Source: Glossina fuscipes
Taxonomy: Eukaryota; Arthropoda; Insecta; Diptera; Glossinidae
DNA length: 64,000 nt
NCBI RefSeq assembly: GCF_014805625.2
Contig: NW_023998414.1
Location: forward strand, 19,857,724-19,921,723
Reading direction: 5' to 3'
The position numbers and the translations under genes are program-made. The notes under the pieces were generated by a model, which saw only the letters and a list, made by a program, of their open reading frames with translations, searched no databases and was not told the DNA's origin. Shown in pieces: positions 28,151-41,686 of the stretch (position 1 is the first letter of the stretch; every line of letters begins with the position of its first letter).

Positions 28151-30096
28151 ATATGTATTATATATTGTTGTTGTCTTAAATTTATTTTAAAAACATTGAA
28201 ATGCATTGATGTAATCCTGGTTTTGTTAAAGCATTCTACACACAAGTCCATGCACAAAAATATTTTAAAGATTGTGTTCAGGTGTTCAAAATATAAAAAC
28301 CGGATTTTAAATTGTTGCATCGTTATAATCAAGCACGTAGGGTAGAAGAACAGAGATAAAGTTTCTTTTATTTTTTTATTTTTTATTTTTTTTGTTGTTA
28401 TTGTTTTTTATATCTTTTTTCATTTTTCTTTTAAATGAAAGATTTTTCTTATTTCACGCACTTTGGCTTTTTACTACATCTCTTTTGTCAATTGCATGCA
28501 GGCACATACAGGCACACACGCATACGTTTTATCTCGTTCGTAATAAGGATATTAATGTTAATTACATTCCTCTTCTGGCAATGAGCGCTTAGTTAAACCT
28601 TTTTATATAAACGTAAAATTCCCCTAAGTACGGAAAAATCCTTGACGATGATCTTACGTTTTTTTTTTTTGTTTTTTTTTTTTAGTGAATGTTGTTAGTG
28701 AATGTATTCATATCCGACGTTTGCACGTTAAGATTTTAAAGGATCTTTACTACGTGTGTTTTTAATTATGATGATAATATAAACTTTATTTTAAATTATT
28801 ATTTGATTGATTTGTTTAACGCAGATGTTCCTTTAAAATTTCAAATAATTCTTGGAAAACCTTGTAATCCTTTCCTATCAACTACTTTTTTGTCATTGCA
28901 TCTGTATAAATAAGAGATATATGTAATCATGTATTAGGCGGTTGAAAAGATATTGAGCCGATTCGTAAAAGTACTGTAAACTCTTTGTATATATCAATTC
29001 AGAACATGAGTAACACCTGTCTTCGCACCATCTCCGATACATTTAACTGCGAAGAAATAAAAAACGATACGTGTACCGATATCGGTACATTGATATACAT
29101 CCATTTTTTTTCTAATAAGTTGATGATTACACAAGCCTGCAAGGAATATCAATCAAACTTTACATCGGGAACTTATTAAATGACGTGTTATTTATCTGAA
29201 TGTTATTTCAAAATCATTCTTAAAATACCAAAATTAATTTTTATTCTTAGCAACTGATCTGAAATGTTGTTCGAATAGCCGTGGAATGTTTGGAGAAATG
29301 ATACTAATTCGACCTTTGGCCTTTTCAAACTTAACGATCAATCCTAACTTAACGTTAGCTGCCTTCTTATTTCACATACCTACGATCAAAAGAGAAGATT
29401 ACACTTCCTTCTTTTATTCTTATTGCAGTATTGAATAACTATGCAAACATATACATTGTGCTTATATCAATTTCTAAATTTTTTCTTTTTTTAGATTTTA
29501 ATGTCAAAATGCTTGATTTCGCTTGTAGATGTGCATATTAATTAAAAACAAATTCGTCTAATAACATATATCAACAATGTTAAATGATAAAAAATTTGTT
29601 TAGCAATTTAATAATAAATGACTTATTTCAGAAACGAATTCATGCTCTAATGTAAATCTAATATAGTAAAAACTGAGTTAAAATACCTTTTAAGAAAACA
29701 ACTAAAAATTACATTCATATGAAAAATCGTTTTCTCTCTTTCTATTAAACACCTCGCTTACAAATATGTAAACAAACACTTTCATCACTTCTCTCCACAT
29801 TTGATTTTATTCAGCTAACCGATCTGTCGAACAATGGTTTAGGGAATTTTTTTTTTACATTCAGCTTAAAAGCACTGTGCATTTCAAAAAGGACATCTTC
29901 TCGAATAAACTCTCAATTACTTGAGATTTTGAACTCAACTTAAATAATTAACCCGCACACAAGGGATAGCATTAACTGGTTTAAGTACCAAGAAACCTTT
30001 CGCGCAAAGCCAAAAAAAATTTTGATTAGGTTAACCGACCTCTGCCTCTGTCTGTCTGTCTATCTGTCTATCTGCGAATTCGTCAATGCGTCTTTT

Positions 30097-30136
<40 letters not shown>

Positions 30137-31079
30137 TTTTGGTTAAGATGAAACGCTAAAAACTGCGATATGTTCTCAGCTGTGTGTCACAGATTCGTTG
30201 ATTAATTCGTTCTTAGGAAGAGTAGCGACAACTGGCAATTTGTAGATGGAATATAACAAACTAAAATTGGATTTGTATATATGTACGACTGTTAATTGAA
30301 ATGCGTAAAACTGCCAATTGACAAAATACTTTGCAAATTTTTATATTCCTTTGAGATGATTGTTTTTTTTTTTTTTTAAAAAGATTCTCAAAGTAATTAT
30401 CTTCTTATTTATCATGCGTGCGTATGTGCGTTTATATCTCTTTCAATTTCATTCATTATATGTTAACATATATATTATATAATATATATGTATATGCGGA
30501 TGATGTGACAAATTAAGTGCACACTACACGTAGAGAGGCATATGCTTGCATGCAAGCTTGCATTCATTTAACGGATAACGTGAGGGATTACAATGACTAC
30601 GCACATATGCTATGTTTGTATGCATATACTTTTTTTTAAGATTATTTCGATATTTTCGTTTTTTTTTTTTTTTTTGTTTTGCTTATATTGTTGTTGTTGG
30701 TTTTTTGTTCGCAGAATCATAAAATGTTGTCTTCATTTCTCTGAACTGTTGTGGCGCTTAACTGCAAATGTGTAGATAAATGCATTTTTTTTTTTTTTAA
30801 GCGAGATGACGAGAACCATATTCATAACTACATATATGACAGAGAATTTTAATTTTATGGACAAGTGAGTTCATTTGAATTCTCTTTCGTTCAGGGTACA
30901 TTAATAACTTTTTTTCTTATTTCATTTGATGTAACGAAAACATGTAAAATATTAATAGTTTAATTTATTTACTTTTATTTTATACCTCTTTTTTAATATC
31001 TTTTATTTTTTTTCATTAAAGCAATTTTTATATAGAGAAGGGGAAAAATTTCTGGTTTTTTATTTTTATTATATCCATC

Positions 31080-31890
31080 CCCGAACGATGACGGGTATAC
31101 TCATTTTGTTCAAAATGTTTGTAACGCCCAGAAGGAAGTATCCGAGACCCCACAAAGCATATATATATATATATATATATATATATTCTTGATCAGCATG
31201 CAATTCTAAATCTAATTAAGCATGTTCGTGTGTCCGTTTATGTAATGTCTGTTGTAAGCGTCTCTGCTGGACGCAAAATAAAGCTATCGATTTCAAAATT
31301 GATAAAAACGTTTGAAATTCTTGCATACAGGCTGCTATTGAAAATCGGCCAAAACGGTTGGACGGCACGTCTGCAGTAGTGCCTAAACACAGAACACCTC
31401 AGTTTTCCAAGATGTATAAAAAATTGTAACCTATAAAAATTTGTATGTATTTTCTATGTGCATATCTGTGCAAATAGGGGCAAAATTGACCATGCCTAGA
31501 CAATATTATAGCATATCAAGATTTGGTTGTTTCCCAATTCCCGTTATAAAGGCTTCTACGCGCTCAAATAGTATATAAATTGTTGTCCATTTTCAGATTC
31601 TGAATGCACCCACGCATGTTTGTCTGTATATCCGTCCGTCTATCCCATTGGGTAGTGGTAGTAAAGATTGTCCGGTTCGCGTTAAGATATCAACGAAAAA
31701 TTTGCAAAAGAATTTGAAAATGACCGAAATGGGTTCAAGAACATGCGTACGACGCCCATAACCCTGAGTTCCCTGCTTTTTGCCCACAGTATATAGATTT
31801 TCTCTTTTAACATTTATATTTAGTAGCTCTCTTTCTTTTTTAGGATAACGGTGATGAGTGTAAAAAATTCGTTTGCGACCGAATATAGCT
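31080..31890 (+). repeat. Family B dispersed repeat, longest copy
   Basis: Starts with GATGACGGGTATACTCATTT and GTTTGTAACGCCCAGAAGGA, includes a (TA)n run, then AAGATATCAACGAAAAATTT and GCAAAAGAATTTGAAAATGA. It ends with TTTGCGACCGAATATAGC, TTTCTCACTTG and a T-rich run. A 178-codon minus-strand ORF across its end is an artefact of the repeat and a poly(T) tract. Confidence 0.6.
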
Positions 31891-32570
31891 TTCTCACTTG
31901 TTTTTGTTGTGTTTTCTCCTCCTAAATAAACCATCATTTGTTTACATCCTCTCGTTGTCACAAAACTGACAATTTTTCCTTTTTTTTTTTTTTTTTTCTT
32001 CGCTTGTTGTTGCTTGGCGATAAAAAACACGAAACTCTTAGCAATTAGTTGGTTAATAACGAGTAGTTGTATATCAACAACGTAATCACATACATACACT
32101 AATTCAATCGCTCGTACACATATGTGCATAGATCATAGCTTTAATCGCTAGCGGATACACTTGCACCGGAAATCGCATTTTTTTCGGTTAAAAGCCTAAA
32201 AAATTAAAAAAAAACAAAAAAAAGCAGCACAATAAGTAAAACATGATTTTATTCGTTTCGATTAAACTATCCAAACCACAAGGCATCGTTTTAAACTGAG
32301 AGTTGTGTGTGTTAGGAAAATTCCTTTTGGTGTTCGAGCGTAACGCAACTCTAAGAAACGAGATTGATGAATTTTTCTTTCCAACAAAAACAAGAACCAA
32401 TTATACTTACATACTACGGCACTCTAACTCTAACGGAAGCCCACTAATAATAATATCATTGAGTTAATCGCTAGCAATGTGGAACGACATTTCTCAAAGA
32501 TAATAAACTAATCTGTTGCTGATAGGTAAGTTGTTTGAAAAGTACCCACAACTGCTGCTGGTAGCAGTAC

Positions 32571-32575
32571 TAGTG

Positions 32576-32607
<32 letters not shown>
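32571..32607 (+). repeat. (AGT)n microsatellite
   Basis: About 12 AGT/GGT units with few interruptions, in the presumed rst intron. Confidence 0.85.
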
Positions 32608-32611
<4 letters not shown>

Positions 32612-32846
32612 ATAGTATGACTATGTTTATTAGTTATATAAGCGTACAACAATGACTAGAGTATGGAGAGTAATTTGAAATAAAAAGCTGTTAAAATAAC
32701 AACACGAAGAACTTTTCAACACTTTCAAAGAAATTAAAAAGCCGAAAAATGAAAAACAAAAACCTCCATAAATAAAAATGCGTGAGAAAATTAAATATAA
32801 AACACCTGTAGAGACTCGCAGGTTTTATGACTCCATATACACACAG

Positions 32847-32880
<34 letters not shown>

Positions 32881-33384
32881 TATATATAATATATTTACGC
32901 TATATATTCACGCAATAGCTATTATCTGTGTCGGTAGAAAAATTACCAAAATTACTTAAGTAAAATTAATTATATTATTTTCTATCCATGCAATGTCTGT
33001 GTAATAGAAGCACATAAAAACAAACCAACAATTCATTAAATTAATTGTTTTGCTTTATCCCACAGCAATAACAACAACAAGAACTGTGTTCAACCAGTTA
33101 TGATACAAAACACGTTTAACTCGCATTAATAAAGTTTCAGTTTATAATGTTGCATCATTCGTATAAATTTCAGTTTTTATGATGGACATCCTTACACAGC
33201 AAGTTCTTAACAGTCGAATGAGTATATTTCATAAAATAAGGAAAGGATATCGAAATATTTTTCCTCATTTTTTTTATTTGCTTTGAGCATTTTCGCAAAT
33301 GGAAAAAACAAGTAAACACACTATAGTAAACCATGATCCAACATTACACAGCGTACGACATCCTACATTTATTTATATATCGAC

Positions 33385-33645
33385 TTTTCCAAATGAGTCG
33401 GTATATGGGCAGTGATCAAAAAAATGGTCTGACGTACACGAGCCACGACACGTCGGTTTGCCAAAATTTTATTAAAAAATATCTCAATCAGACATAGAGC
33501 TTAGATCTATTCACAATTTAGAATTATTTGAAATCGATCGATAGAGTAAACGATGGGTCGATCTCAAGTCCTTCTGGCTGTTACATTTATCCGCCCAAGC
33601 CATATATTCTCCATGCACCTTAAGTGGCGCAGTTTATGAAAATGC
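33385..33645 (-). repeat. Family A dispersed repeat
   Basis: The reverse complement reads GGACTTGAGATCGACCCATC and then CGATCGATTTCAAATAATTC, followed by GAGATATTTTTTAATAAAAT. These match the 45.9-kb and 48.9-kb copies. Confidence 0.6.
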
Positions 33646-35171
33646 GAAATGAATACGACCTTCTAAGTATAAAAAACGTATTTAGCCGATGTGCAAAGAA
33701 ATAAATTAAATAATTATTGAAGGCATAAATGAAATTAATAAAAAAAAAATATAAAAAAAAAATAAAAAATTTTATTTTTCACAATGAATACAAGTGACAA
33801 AAGTCGAAACTGTTTACATGTCAACTTATTCGATTGGTAAACGACGCATTCCTGACGCATTATACTGAACATATATGCAGGAGATAGGCAAAGTAATATG
33901 AAGCCAAAGTGCAAATGAATCACAAACTGACCGACAATAACGAACACTAGAGAAACATAATAAGTGATTTTTCCCTGGGTGGCGAAAATTAATGATTTCG
34001 AGTTGACCAATATATGGTATCAACAATATTGTGCAACATGCCATCAATGAATTTATTGCGGGAAGAGTTCAATGATCGTGTAAACTCCGGAAATGCGTTT
34101 GTCACCGCTTGTCCGAAAGGTCATCTGATAGAGTTGCACAAGACTTTTATGCCTAGAATGATCTTAAATCTAATACCTCGTAAATAATACCTCAATAATT
34201 TTGTTCGTCTTACTGATGCAATAAGAGCTGGTTTATGCGAGAATGTGGCTAAAAATTTTGTGTCGCAGAAAGGAATTTCTTCAAAAGTCCAATGAGAGCT
34301 TAAAAATGATATGAACCAACATTTCAAATGAAAAAATAAAACTGAAATCTTCTACTACATATTATTATGCCCTGTACTGTCTCTCGGTCTACCGGGCAAC
34401 AAACGGTAACGAACTGTTCGCATAATTCTGCATGCGATTTCAGGCTATACCGCTTGAGTTAATATTATTTGATATTTTTTCATTATCGTTAGGGTGTTTG
34501 TTGATGTTTTTAAACTTAATTTCAGGCATCATATTCCTATTGAATAAACACCATTGAACCCGATTGTAAAAATTTTCAATTTTCTACTGAATATTCTTTG
34601 ATTAAATAAATCAGTTCACCATACATAGGCATAATGGGCGGCTTTCGTAAACGCCTGACAATACAAATATCTAATATCCGTCGCTATGCAGCAAATTCAA
34701 TCATACATACTTTACATAGTTAGGTGCTGCCAAGTATCGTTAATTTAATCAATAAAAATCTTTTGAATTTTAAAAAGCAATCACTAGATAAACAGTTCTA
34801 TCTTAGTCATCGTCCCATGTGGTAATAATCGAATTTCATGTTAAATCATTCGTAGTAATAGTAGCTCGAGATATATTTATTTTTAAATGCTATGCATGTG
34901 ACTATATATAATACATGTTGATTTTCCGTTGGGAAAGATTCAGTTTTTAAAATAGTTTCATAGCACTATCGCGTTATGTAGCACCACTTTACAACACTGA
35001 TGCTATTCGCAATTGCATTCGTATCCAATAATTTGAAAAGACTAAGACTTTCAAAGCAATGACAAATATGAGTATTGCCTATGGAGAACTAATTATTCAA
35101 TATATTGATCATTAATTATCGCTTAACTACAACGTTGTTTTGTTCTGTTTCTGTTTCTGTTTTCGTTTCAG

Positions 35172-35246
35172 ATCTTCTTTCGCGATCATAAGTCTACGTT
35201 TAATTTTTTTATGTACAAATTATCAGAAGTCAACAATTTCGTTAAG
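35172..35246 (+). other. rst: 5' UTR part of rst first coding exon, with splice acceptor
   Basis: A pyrimidine-rich run ending TTTCGTTTCAG (AG at 35170-35171) is a good 3' splice site just before the first coding exon. So the transcript must start in an exon further upstream. The 39 nt from the acceptor to the ATG at 35211 contain no in-frame stop, so an upstream coding start cannot be excluded from sequence alone. Confidence 0.7.
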
Positions 35247-37472
35247 ATGGCTCCTTTTTTTAAAGTTGATTGCTTCGGCTCTTTTGTGCATTTATGTTAC
35301 TTTGTATCCTTAATCGCTCTGACTTACAGTGTATTAGTCTTTCCTTCAATCGAAGCTAAATCATCGAATTTCTTCACTCATTTTCATAATCAACGTTTCG
35401 CTATGGAACCTCAAGACCAAACTGCCGTTGTAGGTGCCCGTGTCACATTGCCTTGCCGTGTTATCAATAAACAAGGTGTTTTGCAATGGACAAAGGACGA
35501 TTTTGGTTTGGGTACTTCGCGCGATTTAGCCGGTTTTGAACGATATTCAATGATAGGCAGTGATGAAGAGGGTGATTATTCTTTAGATATCTACCCGGTT
35601 ATGTTGGATGATGATGCCCGTTATCAATGCCAAGTAAGTCCTGGTCCTCAAGGTCAGCCAGCAGTGCGTTCGACATTCGCTAAACTTACTGTCTTGGTGC
35701 CGCCAGAAGCACCCAAAATCCCTCAGGGTGATGTTATTCTAACAACTGAAGATCGTAAGGTGGATATCGAATGCGTATCAATGGGTGGAAAACCGCCAGC
35801 AGAAATAACTTGGATTGACGGTTTTGGTAACGTTTTAGCAGAAAATATAGAATACAATGTTATCCCTCTACCGGATTTAAGAAGATTTACGGCGAAATCA
35901 GTTTTACGTCTCACCCCGAAAAAAGAATATCATAACACGAACTTCACATGTCAAGCTCAGAATACTGCTGATCGCACTTATCGCTCGGTTAAAATAAAAG
36001 TAGAAGTAAAATATGCGCCCAAAGTTACAGTCAAAATAATAGGTGGAGCTGAGGCAGACGGCCGCATACCAGAACACTCAATGGTGCGTTTGGAATGCAA
36101 AGCAGATGCCAATCCTAGCGACGTACGCTATCGTTGGTATATCAACGATGAACCGATTGTGGGTGGCCAGAAAACAGAAATGGTATAATTTTAGCATTAC
36201 CGATATTAAAAATAATTTAGCTATATTCGAGGCCATTCTCTATTGGCAGGTAATACGTAACGTTACGCGCAAATTCCATGATGCCATCGTTAAATGTGAA
36301 GTTCAAAATTCTATAGGCAAAAGCGAGGATAGTGAAACATTGGATATAAGCTGTAAGTTTTATTCTGAAAAACCTGAAATAATCTGAATCTCTTAGATTA
36401 GACTATGTTTTGTCCTCGTTCAGATGCTCCAGTTTTTAAGGAACGACCGCATTCCATTGAGGCAGACATTGGTAGTTTGGTTACATTAAATTGCGAAGTA
36501 GATGGCAATCCTACGCCAGATATCGTATGGATTCAGCATCCTATAGATAGGGTGAGCGAGAGGAGGAGGAGAAAAGATAAACTTGCCAAGAATGCTAAGA
36601 ATGTTTTCTTCTCTCCTCAGGTGGTGGGTGCCAGTCCAAATTTGACATTCAGTGTTAGTAACGAAACTGCCGGACGTTATTATTGCAAAGCGAACGTACC
36701 CGGCTATGCAGAAATTTCAGCTGATGCTTATGTTTATTTAAAAGGGTCTCCCATCATCTCGTCGGCGCGCGTACAATACGGTTTAGTCGGGGATACGGCA
36801 CGAATAGAATGCTTCGCTACATCAGTGCCGCGAGCTCGTCACGTCTCTTGGACGTTTAATGGTCATGAAATTAGTTCAGAATCTGGCCACGATTATTCCA
36901 TACTGGTAGACGCAATACCGGGTGGTGTTAAATCTACATTGATAATACGCGACAGTCAATCATACCATTACGGCAAATATAATTGTACGGTAGTCAATGA
37001 TTACGGGAACGATGTTGCTGAAATTAATTTACAAGCACAAAGTAAGCTGAGCTACTTTGTTTGTTTAAAGACCTCTTTATTACATTGCAAACTTGTTTTG
37101 ATCTTTTCCAGAAAGTGTACCCTTATTAATGACTATTGTTGGCGGTATATCCGCCGTCGCTTTATTAATGATTATCACAGTGTTAGTAATAGTGTATTTC
37201 AAGTGTAAAAAACGCAACAAATTACCGCCAGCGGATGTTATTAGCGAACATCAGATTGCCAAGAATGGTGGGGTTACATGTAAGATGGAACCGGGTGATC
37301 GCACTTCCAACTATAGTGATCTTAAAGTGGATATCACAGGCGGCTACGTACCCGGCTATGATTACACTACACATTACAGTCCACCACCACAATACTTAAC
37401 AACATGTTCGACAAAATCCAATGGCAGCTCCACAATATTGCAAAATAATCATCAAAATCACTTGCAACAGCA

Positions 37473-37512
<40 letters not shown>

Positions 37513-37845
37513 CAACAACATCAACAACAGCAACAGCAAAACTTACCTATGACTTTCTTATCCAACGCAGGTGGGGGCAGTTTAACGGGTAGCATTATAG
37601 GTTCACGTGATATGCGTCAAGAGAATGGATTGCCCAGTTTACAATCAACCACCGCCTCGGTGGTTAGTTCATCACCAAATGGCAGCTGCAGTAACCAAAG
37701 TACCTCAACTCACATCATAACCAATGGAAATGGAGCTGTAACAGCTAGCGCTTTGGCCGTTGATCCACGTTACAGCGCCATTTATGGCAATCCTTATTTA
37801 CGGTCCTCCAACTCATCGTTACTGCCACCACCAACTGCCGTCTAA
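35247..37845 (+). CDS. rst: Roughest (Rst/IrreC), immunoglobulin-superfamily cell adhesion receptor
   Basis: Coding exons are 35247-36182, 36250-36352, 36424-36551, 36621-37041 and 37112-37845. All four introns are GT-AG and 67-71 nt long, and all joins keep frame, giving 773 aa (fly Rst is about 764). The order is a signal/anchor-like N-terminus (residues 1-37), five Ig domains between about 51 and 528, one transmembrane helix (about 537-558), then a cytoplasmic tail. The tail keeps the PPADVISEHQI and SNYSDLKVDI blocks, a Gln-rich tract coded by CAG/CAA, and a C-terminal PPPTAV, a PDZ-type ligand. Known role of the family: homophilic and heterophilic adhesion with Hibris/Sticks-and-stones in eye patterning, myoblast fusion, axon guidance and nephrocyte diaphragms. 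The ATG at 35247 was chosen for its better context (AAGATGG). An in-frame ATG at 35211 is the alternative, and the frame stays open back to the splice acceptor at 35171. Polytopic conservation with Drosophila Rst, recalled from memory, is very high in Ig1 and the tail. Confidence 0.96.
37475..37540 (+). repeat. rst: CAG/CAA (opa) repeat coding polyglutamine in Rst tail
   Basis: A run of CAG then CAA codons, interrupted by AAG and CAT, encodes a Gln-rich tract in the cytoplasmic tail. Drosophila Rst has a shorter Gln/His-rich (opa) stretch in the same place. Mixed codons suggest an old, partly stabilised repeat, and its length is likely to vary between individuals. Confidence 0.9.
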
Positions 37846-39990
37846 AATGGTTAACGAATAAGTAGTATTTAAAAAAACAAAAAAAAAAAACAAAAAAAAC
37901 AAAAAAACAAAAAAAAAAAAACGAACAAAGACTGAAAACTCATATAAAAGCAAAAAGGAGAATATAGGATGCAGTAAACGAAACAAAGAGCTAGATAATG
38001 ATAAGTGTGAGTGAAAGGAAGGAAGAGAGAGGGAGAGAGAGAGAGAGAGTGTAAGCAAAACCTAAAATCTTCAAATAGCCAAACATTTGCAGAAATTCCT
38101 CTAATTGTAATGTAAGAACAAAAAAACAAAGAACAAGAAAATATTTTATCTAAACGGTGAAGCTCGTTATCCCTAAATTGAAAAAGGAAGCTTAGAATCG
38201 GAAAAGAAAAAAAATGTAAAGTATTTAGTTCTTTCTTTTTTTTTTTTTCTTACCCCTTGACACGCCACAGCTTTGCGATCCCATTATTCAAACTTGCAGG
38301 AGGAAAATAAATAAAAGCAAACTCCAAAAATCTGCTTAGAGAAGCTTATAAATCTAGCCTAAAGCAGGCTTAAGAATATCTGGCATCGCTTTACAGTTTT
38401 CAAAACAAAAGAAGAGTAGTACTGTGGGCGAGGCAGAATAGGTCTGTCTAAAATTTTAGCTACCAAACTAGGCATACTCTAGCAATCTACTTATGTTCGT
38501 TCATTTAAATAGATTTTAAGTCAATTTACATAATAAGTATACAATAATAACAACAACAAGAATACACAATACAAAAATGTAAACGAAATCGTAACGAATC
38601 CTAGATGAATGCCTGCATTTGCTTTTATTATTATTATTATTAGATAAACGCCGTAATTGCGATCTAAATACAATTCAAATAAATGTTTTACTTGACAATT
38701 TACAATTTAATAAAGAGAAATTCGATCATTCGTTAGCATTATATATATATATATATACGTGTATATGCATATATATACATATATATATACATATATATAC
38801 ATATATAAAATTAAAGCCAAAGAGTACCTGATAGATTTAAGGCTAAATAAAAGCATAATATTAAATACAGACGAATGAAAGATGTGTCCATTGCTTAGAT
38901 TGTAAGCAGAGATCTCCTATTTTTTCTTTTCCATAGAACACTTCACTCGGTCTTTATAGTTTACAAAGCAAAGGCAAAAGGCAGAAGTGACCGAAAAGAA
39001 AAAGAAAAAGAAAAAAAAAAAGAAACCAAAAATTTCCAATTAAGTTACTTCTGCTTATTCCGCTATCTATATATACATATATATATATATGTATACATAT
39101 ATACATGTATATATATATAAATGTAAGTAGAGAAGAGAGCAATAACTTTTAATAGGTGGCTTTTTATGGGAGGTGGGATGGGGAGGGTGTTTGTAAAGAC
39201 CTCTCAAATACCTAATTGTAGTGTCTTATTAAAATCTAACAGAAATTATTTATGTGCTTACTTTTTAATTTTTTTTTGGTTTTTTTGTTGTATTTTTTTT
39301 TTTTTTTTTTTTTTTGTAACGGAAAATGAGATTTAGTTATAATTGGCTGAGACTATAACGAAAATAAAAAAAGAAAAGAGAAAAACCTTAAATATTAGCA
39401 AATAAATTGCTTAAATAGTATTTAAATTATTAGTAACTAAATAAGTAGGAAAACAAACACAAAGAATTTGAAATAAATGTTGAAATTTTTTGAATTAAAT
39501 TTAATATTTATTTTCGCAAACAACGATCATCTTTGAAAATCTCCTTGAAATATTCCAAGAAATTACAAGAGACTGGTAGTATTTCTCTCTATTTTAAACT
39601 ACCTATCTCTTGTGCTTTATTTATTTATTATTATTTTATATTTTTTTCCATAACTATAAGTTTTGTATATGCAAACACATATATGTTTATGTATCTTTAG
39701 AGGATAGTTTTAACTTAAGATATATTTACGAACAATAAAACAAAAATATTTGATGTATAAATTTAGTTTACCTTTAATCTTACTTAAGTTAATTCCCCTC
39801 CTCTATCTAAAACGTACCGTATCTGTGTAGTACTTAAGGTCACAAAATGAAAAACGAATAAAAACAAAAAAGATGAAATTTGAGAAAACTAAATCCAAAT
39901 ATATTTGCTTAAGATATTAAATGCTGGCAATTTTGTTGATTATAAGTAAATGTTTTTTTTTTTTTTTTCAATAAATAAACAAAAAAATGA
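37846..39990 (+). other. rst: Probable rst 3' UTR
   Basis: After the TAA the sequence becomes very A-rich, with poly(A), (GA)n (about 38030-38048) and several (TA)n runs, and no ORF. Several AATAAA signals are present. Ones at 39472-39477 and 39970-39975 would give 3' UTRs of about 1.6 and 2.1 kb; an earlier signal lies near 38306. Which one is used cannot be told from sequence. Confidence 0.5.
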
Positions 39991-41686
39991 ATAAAATTTA
40001 ATTTGATTGACTAGAAGAAAGGAATAAGAGTTTGCAATGCAATGTACGAAGCTTTGAAACAAGAGCGAAACGAACGAAATAATTATCGGAACTGAAGCTA
40101 TCAATTACGATGCCCAAGAAAAACACGGTAAGTAACTGTTTGTTTTTAAAAGACTAGTAACATTCTGGTAGCAAATACCAACTTCCGCGATCCTGTTGAA
40201 TATCAGGCGCAACAAGTTATACGTATTACGCTAATAAATTATTGGCTAGCGGAACAGATTTTGCCTGAGATGAATGAGAAAAATTGACATTGCCTCCCCA
40301 ATGTTAAACCTTTATAACGCGCGGTAGCAAGCTTCAAAAACTCTATAAACTATATAAATTTTGGGCGAGTATCAAATTCGGAATCCACGCAAGCAAGTCC
40401 GTGTGTTCGTGCGCCCATCTGTCGTTCTGTGATGAAAATTCTGCCGTTCGCAAAAATAGAGATATCGCCTACCAAATTGCAAGAAAATTTTAAAATGACT
40501 CAAATCTGTCAGCGAACACGCCTACAACACTCACATGCGTACGCAACCAAAACTGTGAACATCTTTGCTCTCAGTGTTGTTTACTCGTTACTCATAATGC
40601 ACAACACATTAACCAGATAAATTTTCACTTTTATTCTGAAAACAGAAATAATCAGTCGCGCCCACTCAATATTATAGAAATTTAGTTGTTTTTTTTTTAT
40701 GTTTTTTAATATTTCTTTGAATAGCGGCGAGAGGTATAAAAAGTTCGGTTATGACTGAATATAACTTTCTTACTTAATTTTTTTTTTTTTTGTTTCTTAC
40801 CATTTTAAACCTTTTGAATGAAGATTGGTGTGTAGTAAGACAAAAAAAAAATTATTAGCATACTTTAGGGCGATTTTTTTCGGTATTCATATCGGTGATC
40901 GTAAAGCGTTTGTTAACCATTAACAAGAAAACAAACAACTTTGAAAGTTCATAGTTAGAGGCAAAGTCGTCACGTCAAGATGGCACAACTTCCCTTTCTA
41001 CTTATGAATTTTTCTTAATCAATAATAATAAAACGCCTCTAGACTTAAGAAATGAAACCGACACCAAAGTATTATATATAAAGTCGTTTTAGAAAAAGAA
41101 ATCGTTTTACTAAAAGAACTATTTAATATCACGTAAGCCACAAGAGTTTACGATCAAATCTAATTGGCACAAGTGAGATTAGTAGACATTACCAGCAATT
41201 TAAATGAACTCGCCCTTTTACCTAGCCTATCTGGTGTAGGTGTCTGCGTGACACGGATAATCTTCTTTTATAAGGAATTCACATTCTGAACTCCATCCAA
41301 TAATTTGCAATTTGCATATATTGTCTCACGAAGGAAAAAGCAGAATATATAAATAAAAACAACGAATATGTAAACGATAATAATAGGAATAAATCGACTC
41401 AACGACCGATAAACTCGTTTGCTAAACTTCCCGTTGCTGATTATTCCGAAATTTAAAAATTACGTTGTAAGCTGACAGCACGTACGTATTAGACACAATA
41501 CTTAAATGCGGCGAATTAGAAAAATCCTTCTTTCAGTTGATCATAAAGTTTAATAAAATGAGAAACTATTTGGCAACACTGTCTTCTGTGTTTACGTGCT
41601 GGAAAGTATTGCGGTTCTTAGCTCAGTGATCGGCTAGTTAAGTGTGTAAATGAATTTGCATAGAGAAATATTAGCCAAGTTGTTAA
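39991..41686. other. Intergenic region between rst and the dehydrogenase gene
   Basis: Contains the family B copy at 40300-40795 and about 0.8 kb of unique AT-rich DNA before the dehydrogenase ATG. GGCAACACTG near 41571 resembles core-promoter motifs of TATA-less fly genes, but this is weak. Confidence 0.5.
40300..40795 (+). repeat. Family B dispersed repeat
   Basis: CCTTTATAACGCGCGGTAGC, AGAGATATCGCCTACCAAAT, GAAAATTTTAAAATGACTCA, ATCAGTCGCGCCCACTC and GGTTATGACTGAATATAACT then a T-run. The order matches the 31-kb copy. Confidence 0.6.

Larger units (their letters stand above)
11415..35171. other. Long non-coding stretch, possibly rst intron 1
   Basis: I find no convincing protein gene here. 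It contains (CT)n at about 11692-11732, many (TA)n runs (for example 11898-11928, 20667-20697, 26011-26047, 27847-27875 and 28112-28147), an (AGT)n run at about 32571-32607, poly(A/T) tracts, the assembly gap, and decayed copies of repeat families A and B listed separately. ORFs in this range are short, cross repeats or low-complexity tracts, and lack splice or start context. Confidence 0.5.

Noticed and set aside
31593..32129. 178-codon minus-strand ORF
   Set aside because: It crosses the end of a family B repeat and a poly(T) tract (giving poly-Lys) and has no start or splice context.
36405..37208. Single 267-codon ORF in rst
   Set aside because: It reads through a good 69-nt intron and past the donor at 37042; homology to Rst supports splicing.
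37819..38129. Two Ser/Leu/Phe-rich minus-strand frames
   Set aside because: Antisense translation of the A- and GA-rich rst 3' UTR.
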